Part shown: one piece after another, positions 58,012-64,000 of the stretch
Numbering within the stretch: the stretch's first letter is position 1
How the letters are laid out: each line of letters begins with the position of its first letter
Source: Cristatella mucedo
Lineage: Eukaryota; Bryozoa; Phylactolaemata; Cristatellidae
Direction: 5' to 3'
NCBI GenBank assembly: GCA_009760855.2
Contig: WPIO01000032.1
Location: 1,405,001-1,469,000 of the forward strand
DNA: 64,000 nt
The notes under the pieces: generated by a model
What the model saw: only the letters and a program-made list of their open reading frames with translations
The model's database searches: none
Told to the model about the DNA's origin: nothing
Program-made: the position numbers and the translations under genes

Positions 58012-60106
58012 TTATATTTCAATAATTTCTATTACAACAGTAATTTGTTGCGAGCTAAAATCTAAAACTTTCATATTTTGATATGTAATTGTAATCAATA
58101 TATCAGAAATAGATTCTCCAACAAGATTGTGATACTCAAGAGTATTCGGTTCATTTACCATTTTTCAAGAGTATTCGGTTCATATACCATTTGTTCCCAA
58201 GGATAAAAATTGTAAGCAAAACTTCTTAGAACTTGTGTTTCAATATTATTTATGTAACTAGTTGCACTAGCAACCAAATTACAATTTACAATAATTAAAT
58301 TCAAGTCAGAAACAAAAACTTCATTTTCTGAAGTAATTTTAGTTCCTGGTTCTGTAGTTAATTGCATAAATTGTTTTCCAGGAGGTGCAGTATATGTACT
58401 TATTGGAAATGTTTTATCAGTTGTGTAAACAGTCCCACTAAATCCAAGTAAAGGAGCTATTGTAGACTTAACAGCAACAAATGTAAAATCAGCAGGCATA
58501 GTAATCCAATAATTAAAAGTAGCAGCATCAATACCTAAAACAAACTTATCACTTCCAGATAATACAACAGAATTATTTATTGCATCAGCAATTCTAATAT
58601 TTACATCATCAGAAACAGCTGCATATATTCCAGGAGGAATAACTACTTCTCGTTCACTTCCACCTCTAACTCTGTAAACAAAAGTATTATTCTTATTTGT
58701 TATATTTTTAATTGAATTAGTACCAACAAATTTTTTGAAGCATACCTTAAATTTTTTGTTCTTAAGCCTTATTGGGTTGTTGATGTTTACTCTAATAGGA
58801 TTAGTAGTTCCAGTTACGTTAAAAACGTATCCTTCCTTGCCTGCAATGTTATCTTTTTTGATTGCCTCAACATTCTTTAGAGTATCCTTAACCACATCAA
58901 GAAGATCTGACATTTTATATATATCACATAAAAGTTTATTAATTTTAGCAACATATGACTTTGGAACTTTTCTAGATTTTGCAAGGTAATCAACAGCAGC
59001 ACTAATAGAATTTACTACTCCAGTATTTCCAGAAGCAAGCTCTCGAATCCACAATTCAATCTTATCAAATACTTCATAATCATTCTTTACAACTAATGGT
59101 ATTATTTCTATTCCTTTGCCAACTTTTGGTCTTAAATAATCTAAAACTCTTTGCTCTTTAACACTTCTTTTTTTCTTTTTGTCTAGCTCTGCAATAACAC
59201 TGGAAAGATTTTTTTCATTAAGGTTTTCGACATTCTTTCTTATTGGTTTTGATATTCCACCAGTTTTCTTTGTTTCAATAATATCAAGTAAATCTTTCTT
59301 TTTATCAATTGTTGATTCATATGCTTTAGTTAATTCATCCATTTGTTTACCATCAAGTTTAGTATAATAATCCATAGCGTATTCTAAGACATCATGAGCA
59401 GTTTGTTCTAGCTCTTGTTCAGCAGTATACATTTTTTCATTAGTAAGTTTTACTCCTAGCTCATATAGTTTTAAGTCTTTATTTGTACTATCAATTTCAT
59501 TTATTATTCTTGATACATAACTTGGGACATATCCATTTTTTTCTTTAAGTATTTTAATTAGTTGAGATTTATCATAATCTTGTACTGCAACAGTTTTCTT
59601 TGGAGTGCCAGTAGTAGGATTTATATTAAACTCCTCAGCTAAACCTTTTTGAGCAACATCAATAGCTTCTCGTATTTCTGGATTTGCTACATATGTCTTT
59701 GCTTGATTTGCTATAGTAATTGCTTTTTTATGCTTTCCTTCACTAACAGCGGTTCTTGCTTTTTGAATAGTACTTGATATATCTGGTTTTTGTCGTAAAA
59801 CTTTTTGCAGTTGTTCTTTGTTTTCTATTTGTAAAGCAAGTTTAGGTCTAATTCTCTTAAGTTTCTCTATTACAACTTTACCTGAGTTATCAGTAGATCT
59901 CTCTAGTGCTTGCTCATTTAATCTATGCTCAGCAGCATTTCTTACAGATATTTCTGATTCTATTCTTTGTATCTCACCAGAATTTTCTAGAATGTTTGCA
60001 TCTCTTAAATCTTGCAGATTTTGCAGTTTAGATTCATAATCTAATGCCTCTTGAACACTTCCTTTGTAAGGTTTTTTACCACTTGAGTAAATTTTACATT
60101 AAACAT
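58012..60106 (-). pseudogene. Large virion structural protein, broken at both ends
   Basis: About 690 codons. The N-terminal half is helical and charged (EIQRIESEISVRNAAEHRLN region). The C-terminal 200 codons are strand-rich, with VVIPPGIYAAVSDDV and APLLGFSG, like the neighbouring penton-like protein. The ATG at 60,106 follows GATATAGTAAA, but after about 12 codons the frame changes at a T6/A6 run (60,072-60,077). The long open frame therefore has no ATG until 59,432. Near the other end a 28/29-bp tandem duplication (58,136-58,192) causes an early stop at 58,155. Protein-like sequence continues to a TAA at 58,012 that sits in the next gene's promoter. Family unnamed; a virion role is inferred from its neighbours. 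Confidence 0.65.
58136..58192. repeat. 28/29-bp tandem duplication inside a viral gene
   Basis: TCAAGAGTATTCGGTTCAT occurs at 58,136 and again at 58,165, each followed by a TA(C/T)ACCATTT-like end. The two copies differ by one substitution and one base of length. It interrupts the 3' end of the large structural gene and must postdate its functional state. Confidence 0.9.
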
Positions 60107-60119
60107 TTTACTATATCTA

Positions 60120-60790
60120 TTAAGAATTAAAAAATGTCATTAATTGATTTCCCTCTGAATCAACTGACCAAAATCTACTTTCCGACTCAGTCTTAGTTAG
60201 GTCTATCACACAATATCCAAAACGGTTTCTAGTACAAGAGTTAACCCATTCTCTAAATTGTTTCTTATCAATATCTCCAACGTATGCATCACGTATATAC
60301 TCAATGTCAGTTGTGTTTTGCTTAAAGATTACTATTAAATTTACATTGTTTCTAATTTCTCTCCTAGGTATATTAGTAAAGCCTTGAGCAAGGTAGACAA
60401 TGTTTAAAGCTTTATGTCTTCCTCGTGTGAAATAGTCTAGTATCTTTGTTTGATCCTCAGTCATTAAATCATCAAGTACAACTACATTCTTGCAGTTCTT
60501 ATACGAGTCTACTTCTGGCATAGCATCAATACCATTCACCCATGAGTAAGCTTTGTTTTCTTTTGTCATTGACATAAGTCCACGATACAACTTTTGGTCT
60601 GAACTTGAAGCAATAATTGTACAACTGTCATAATTAACCATTCCATAAAATATCCAATTCATTATAAGTTGAGATTTACCTGAACCACTTGGACCCAAAA
60701 CTAAAGCTCTGATTGGAACATTTGGTAAAGGTTCTTTATGACCAGTATCCACATCTTGTCCAAAATTAAACGCCCTTCTCGAAGAGACAT
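60120..60790 (-). pseudogene. FtsK/HerA-type genome packaging ATPase, start frameshifted
   Basis: Walker A is GPSGSGKS (about 60,674-60,697) and Walker B is NVVVLDDLM (about 60,465-60,490), followed by conserved Arg/Asn-rich text NIPRREIRNNVNLIVIF. This is the A32-like packaging motor that pumps DNA into capsids in Maverick elements, adintoviruses, virophages and giant viruses. The expected start is the ATG at 60,790 behind AGTATAGGAA, but the ATPase frame is one base out of phase with it. The open frame instead reaches an ATG at 60,872 inside the divergent gene, which cannot be the real start. The body of the enzyme is intact, so a small sequencing error is possible. Confidence 0.85.
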
Positions 60791-60824
60791 TTCCTATACT
60801 AAAAAAAGTTTTTATATTATAGAA
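60791..60824. promoter_or_regulatory. Divergent promoter, ATPase and zinc-ribbon genes
   Basis: 34 bp between two outward-facing ATGs. It holds TATATTATAGAA next to the plus gene and, on the other strand, AGTATAGGAA next to the ATPase gene. Confidence 0.6.
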
Positions 60825-61115
60825 ATGGAAATTTACTGCTTGAAATGTAAAAAGCCAACAGATAGAATTCATGAGGAATATGTAGAGATCGATAGTACAA
60901 AAGGTCTTAGAGGAATGATTAAAGCAATTTGTGTGATTTGTGAAAGTAAAAAGTCAAAGTTTGTAAAACTTAGATCTACTGGAGCTGGAGTTTTAGCTCA
61001 TGGGAAAAAGTTAGGTACCGGAGTTCTAGCTCATGGTAGAAAGTTAGGTGGCGATATGAGTAAAGAACAAATACTTTCTGGACCAAGAAAAACAGAAAAA
61101 CTATTAACAGTTTAA
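60825..61115 (+). CDS. Zinc-ribbon protein, DUF5679-like
   Basis: 96 residues from the ATG that follows TATTATAGAA. The ATG at 60,738 lies in the divergent ATPase gene and is not used. The first part, YCLKCKKPT ... CVICESKKSKFVK, has two CxxC knuckles in the layout of the small DUF5679 zinc ribbons common in large DNA viruses. Then comes a tandem repeat of GVLAHGxKLG (two copies) and a Lys-rich end. The stop is TAA at 61,113, but the same frame continues without interruption into the protease, which has no ATG of its own. The zinc ribbon and protease may be one gene split by this TAA. Confidence 0.65.
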   Translation: MEIYCLKCKKPTDRIHEEYVEIDSTKGLRGMIKAICVICESKKSKFVKLRSTGAGVLAHGKKLGTGVLAHGRKLGGDMSKEQILSGPRKTEKLLTV

Positions 61116-61502
61116 AAAAAAGGAAAAAGTACACCACTAACTGATCTCGAAATAAATAACTATGTGAAAGAATTAGATATAAAAAATTTCAGAGGTGTAT
61201 TTGCAAGAGATGAAATAAGTTCTCCAGAACAGAATGAGTGCCTTATTTGCAATACTGGTAAATCAGATCTAGCAATATATCATTGGGTAGCTCTTAAAAA
61301 AATTGGAGATCGATGTTTTTATTTTGACTCGTTCGGTGCTCCTCCAATGCCAGAAGTGATTAATTATTTCGGTGTTACACCAAGTTTTCAGACTTTTCAA
61401 CTGCAAAAGTTTAATCAAACGGATTGTGGAATGAGGTGCTTAATCTTCCTTAAACAAATGGAATTTTTTGATTTTGGTACAGTCATGCAATTATTAATTT
61501 GA
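61116..61502 (+). pseudogene. Adenain-like cysteine protease, no start codon
   Basis: The frame shows the adenovirus-protease signature: IYHWVAL with the catalytic His, FYFDSFG with the acidic residue, then FNQTDCGMRC with the Gln and nucleophile Cys. The N-terminal text (KELDIKNFRGVFARDEI) is also typical. These proteases mature capsid precursors in adenoviruses, Mavericks and adintoviruses. The only possible initiation codon near the beginning is GTG at 61,164, but protein-like sequence extends upstream in the same frame to the TAA ending the zinc-ribbon gene. Either initiation was lost or the gene is a broken zinc-ribbon/protease fusion. All catalytic residues are present. Confidence 0.8.
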
Positions 61503-61530
61503 ATTAAACAAAATATTTCCACTATATAGA

Positions 61531-62028
61531 ATGGAAAATCAAGAAAAGAAATTTGTAGTCCTCCAAAATTCTGCAGTTGTCATTCCTAAAGGAAAGCCTG
61601 CACACGTTCATGTTGAAGAGAAAATTTCAAAAGATTCAAAACCTTATCTTAGAGCATGGATGTATATAAAAGAAGAATCACTTCCTTATATTCAAAACAT
61701 TGTAAATAGATTGAGTGAACAATTATAATTCAAAGCATTTGATGCTAGTGCAAGGTCAAAAATTGGAATTAGATTTGATTTTGGAAAGAAACCTAGCATT
61801 ATGTTTGATGAGAATAATGAACAAATTAAAGTATCTAGTCCTGCAGACGTAATTAAAAAATTAGGAAATGATTTTTGTATCACTGGAATTCTTGATGGTA
61901 GTTATGTTTCAAAAGAATATTATAATAATGAATAAAGATTAAATATTAGACTAAAGATTGACCAAGTAAAAGTTTATAGTTCACCAAAAAGATCAATGTT
62001 CAATCCAGCAGAGTTTTAAAAGCATAAA
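61531..62028 (+). pseudogene. Possible OB-fold/ssDNA-binding protein, two stops
   Basis: About 166 codons in one frame, interrupted by TAA at 61,726-61,728 and TAA at 61,933-61,935 and ending at TAA 62,026. ACTATATAGA directly precedes the ATG. Segments such as SKPYLRAWMYIKEE, KIGIRFDFGKKPSIMF and FCITGILDGSYVS alternate strands and short turns and are rich in Lys and aromatics, as in single-stranded DNA-binding OB folds. That assignment is tentative. It lies tail to tail with the phospholipase-like gene. Confidence 0.55.
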
Positions 62029-62058
62029 TATAAAAGTAAGTTTTTAAGTTAAATTTTT

Positions 62059-62826
62059 TTAGATCTTTTTCCGAGTTATATCAAGCATTCTATCAACTAT
62101 TCCACGAGCATAATTTTTTATCTTATTTAGACTAGCAGGAATAGTTACTTGATCTTTTAGAAAATCAGTAGCAAATGAATCGTTTAATCCACCAGCAATA
62201 CCCAAGCCTAATTTGCTTTTCGCAGCCATGACGGCCGCAACTGTCTTAGCATATTCACGTACGTAATTTGGTTGTCTTGGATCGAGCGCAATTCTAGCAG
62301 CAGATTCAGCTAATACTAAGTCTGACAAGTTTCTTATTTCTGTTCTTTGAGGTTTAGGCATCGATGAAGTTTCGGTATAGTAATGGTCATGGATAAGGGC
62401 CCGTCGGTCTAAATCATTTACGCCTTCATAAGATTCATTCATCCTTTGAGTGAATTTTGTTCCTGGGCCGGCGAACGAGTATTTTCCTGTATTGTTAAAA
62501 CTTCCGCCTGGTACATTCTCTGATTTAATACCATTTGGTAGTTTCAGATGGAATTCCCTTCCACCAGTTAGTTTGTTTATGAAATCCACGATGCCAGAGC
62601 CAAGTCGTCTATTACGTTTCAATGGTTTCAAACTTAGATTCAATTGTAAGCCAGTGTTTTTAGATTTTCACTTTTCAATTCTAGCAAGTTGTGCTTTTGT
62701 TACAAAGATAGAAATAGAACCTGATAGATCTTCTCTTTTTAACCTGATTGAAATAGGTTTATCAGATTTGTGTATTAAGTTTACTTGATGCTCTGAAAGG
62801 TTTAGTTTTGCCTCGTGGTATTCCAT
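62059..62826 (-). pseudogene. Phospholipase A2-like virion protein with in-frame stop
   Basis: 255 codons from the ATG behind TTATTATAGA to 62,059. The stop TGA at 62,668-62,670 (codon 53) interrupts it; the rest is open. The N-terminal part has LSEHQ and VTKAQLARIEK repeats that resemble core/pX-like proteins of Maverick elements. The C-terminal part carries YSFAGPGTKF (calcium-loop type) and DLDRRALIHDHYY (HD catalytic type), the arrangement of the parvovirus VP1 phospholipase A2 domain, also described in adintoviruses. Such domains help particles leave endosomes. The broken N-terminus makes this copy a pseudogene. Divergent from the HNH gene. Confidence 0.78.
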
Positions 62827-62880
62827 TCTATAATAAATTAAATTTTATTTAAAGACAAATTAAACTATTATATATTAAAA
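62827..62880. promoter_or_regulatory. Divergent promoter, phospholipase-like and HNH genes
   Basis: 54 bp, nearly all A/T, between two outward-facing ATGs. TATTATAGA abuts the minus gene and TATTATATATTAAAA abuts the plus gene. Confidence 0.55.
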
Positions 62881-63471
62881 ATGAATCAATATCAGATTAG
62901 TAAATTCAGAGAACGCATTATGGAGCTATTAGACTATAACCCATATACTGGGAACATCTTTTGGAGAGTAAATAGGGGTGGTAAAGCAAGAATTGGAAGT
63001 GAAGCTGGCTCGTTTGATAAGGATGGCTATAGGGTTATATGTATTGATTTAAAGCAATATAAGGTTCATAGAATTGCATGGATGATTATGTATAAGGAGA
63101 TGCCAGCTTTTGAACTTGATCACGAAAATTCTATTAAATCTGATAATAGAATTAGTAATCTGAGAATTGCTAATCATTCGGAAAATAATAGAAACAAGGA
63201 AAAGCGAAAAAATACTTCTTCCAATTATATTGGCGTTAGTTTTAACAAGAGAGCAAATGAATATGAGTCATATATTTGTGTAGACAAACAGCAATACCAT
63301 TTAGGCTTATTCAATAATCCTGTAACTGCCACTGAAGTACGTGACATTGCTGCAATACGCCTTCATTTGCAATTCGCTCGACTCAATTTTACTTATACTT
63401 TAACTGAAGATTACAATTGTTCGCTACACAGACTTTTAATTCTTACAGCGTTTTTTCAACTCATCTCTTAG
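62881..63471 (+). CDS. HNH endonuclease with AP2-like DNA-binding domain
   Basis: 196 residues, intact. It follows the phage homing-endonuclease plan. The N-terminal part is DYNPYTGNIFWRV and GYRVICIDLKQYKVHRIAW (His63). The HNH core is ELDHENSIKSDNRISNLR (D80, H81, N89) with NHSENNRN after it. The C-terminal AP2-type domain (about 115-170) is NYIGVSFNKRANEYESYI, then YHLGLF and AAIRLHLQFARLNF. Such free-standing nucleases spread by cutting alleles that lack them and occur in phages and giant viruses. The last residues (LHRLLILTAFFQLIS) look atypical and overlap the convergent gene by 11 bases, so the C-terminus may be extended. The start is fixed by the TATA motif directly upstream. Confidence 0.88.
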   Translation: MNQYQISKFRERIMELLDYNPYTGNIFWRVNRGGKARIGSEAGSFDKDGYRVICIDLKQYKVHRIAWMIMYKEMPAFELDHENSIKSDNRISNLRIANHSENNRNKEKRKNTSSNYIGVSFNKRANEYESYICVDKQQYHLGLFNNPVTATEVRDIAAIRLHLQFARLNFTYTLTEDYNCSLHRLLILTAFFQLIS

Positions 63472-64000
63472 TTTTTATCATTTCATTATATATTTCTTCT
63501 TGTAATTTACCTTGTGCAAAAAGATTAGCTAGTAGCATTGCACTTTCACTTTTATAATCGCAGTGCTTTTTCCCTCCAACCGTACTACTTTCTACTTTTT
63601 TATATCTTCTTTTAACTTATCGCTATAACTAACTCCAGAAACCTCAACTAACTGTTTTCTGGTTTTCAAATAATCTAATCTGTTTTTCACCTCGCTATTC
63701 TGCACTTTGGCACTCAAATCAATATCAATGTTTCTATCAAGTAATTCTATCATACTTTTTATATCTGTAATTGCATTTTTTAGTCTTTCACTTTGTAAAC
63801 TCAAAGCACTCATTCGTTCTTCATGCGTATCCATTGGTGGTGCCTTAGCCGTATACATTGTTGAGTCAATAATCTTCTTAATCAATTCTGCTACAGTTAC
63901 AGCTATGGAAACTCCTAAACCAACTGCGCCAACAATAAAAGCTATACTCGCTATGATTGCTGGAATTGCAGGTAAAAATCCTCCTGATCTTACTTCAAGA
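63461..64000 (-). pseudogene. pX-like membrane/core protein, partial and frameshifted
   Basis: The frame runs off the window at 64,000. On the minus strand it begins with a Gly/Pro-led apolar segment, SGGFLPAIPAIIASIAFIVG, followed by another apolar stretch and then a helical charged region (ERLKNAITDIKSMIELLDRN). The GGFLPA start followed by Ile/Ala-rich text is reminiscent of adenovirus pX and of pX-like proteins of adintoviruses. The frame stops at 63,592 within a six-base A/T run (63,596-63,601). A continuation in another frame (KKHCDYKSESAMLLANLFAQ) reaches a TGA at 63,461, suggesting a one-base frame change. The N-terminus is unseen. Confidence 0.65.

Larger units (their letters stand above)
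51221..64000. mobile_element. Endogenous adintovirus / Maverick-Polinton element, partial
   Basis: Gene content defines the element: DDE integrase, packaging ATPase, adenain-like protease, capsid and penton-like proteins, phospholipase A2-like and pX-like proteins. These together are hallmarks of Maverick/Polinton-type adintoviruses. Genes are short, intronless, tightly packed or overlapping on both strands. The DNA is more AT-rich than the flanking host and lacks its repeats. The left edge is placed by composition only. The right part, including a DNA polymerase gene and the second terminal repeat, lies outside the window. Multiple stops and frame changes indicate an old non-replicating copy. 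Confidence 0.88.

Noticed and set aside
58005-58022. ATG at 58,022 as the penton-like start
   Set aside because: The first six codons are the TATA-rich promoter motif itself; the next ATG at 58,004 fits the pattern of all other genes.
60791-60872. ATG at 60,872 as the ATPase start
   Set aside because: It lies inside the divergent zinc-ribbon gene and the extra residues are its antisense; the promoter-adjacent ATG is at 60,790.
54407-61728. Alternative genetic code in the viral element to explain in-frame stops
   Set aside because: TAA is used as the natural terminator of intact genes (integrase, penton-like, 51,332 gene), and TAA, TAG and TGA all occur as interruptions, so decay is simpler.

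Overview
The window is nuclear DNA of a multicellular animal, probably an invertebrate, with a partial, decayed integrated DNA virus at its right end. I cannot name the phylum. The evidence for an animal genome is: many 5'-truncated CR1/L2-like LINE copies with (ATT)n tails, a tRNA-derived SINE family, DNA-transposon MITEs (one resembling the SPIN hAT family), long microsatellites, and one small gene whose signal peptide is split by a GT-AG intron.

Host part (1 to about 51,200). It opens with about 1 kb of GGA polypurine repeat. A CpG-dense GC-rich block follows (5.2-7.4 kb), then a GA/TA/GA composite microsatellite (7.45-9.19 kb). Next come a SPIN-like hAT MITE (10,621-10,795), a 25-bp minisatellite (11.9-12.2 kb) and a second GC-rich block (14.4-17 kb). 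An unnamed dispersed repeat has two decayed copies (20.7-25.4 and 28.5-30.8 kb). LINE relics lie throughout, some nested in one another (34.7-35.6 and 42.9-44.5 kb). There are TA-flanked MITEs at 32.4 and 36.2 kb and three SINE copies at 37.3, 47.1 and 47.6 kb. The only host gene I can support encodes a small secreted Gly/Trp-repeat peptide (42,013-42,309). Nearly all other host ORFs look like chance or repeat-derived frames.

Viral part (about 51.2 kb to the window end). A compact, AT-rich array of about 17 genes on both strands has the gene set of a Maverick/Polinton-type adintovirus. It includes a retroviral-type integrase, a packaging ATPase, an adenain-type protease, a major capsid protein, a penton-like protein, a phospholipase A2-like protein, a pX-like membrane/core protein and other virion proteins. 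It also carries a phage-like fibre, a YqaJ/lambda-exonuclease-like nuclease, an HNH-AP2 endonuclease, two zinc-binding proteins and several orphans. The protein-primed DNA polymerase and the right terminal repeat are not seen and would lie beyond 64,000.

The genes share a TATAGA-like motif touching, or within a few bases of, the start codon. Three divergent pairs appear to share promoters, one of them only 9 bp long. Many genes are broken by in-frame stops, one-base frame changes in A-rich runs, and one 28/29-bp tandem duplication. The copy therefore looks like a non-functional endogenous virus, although some one-base breaks could be assembly errors.
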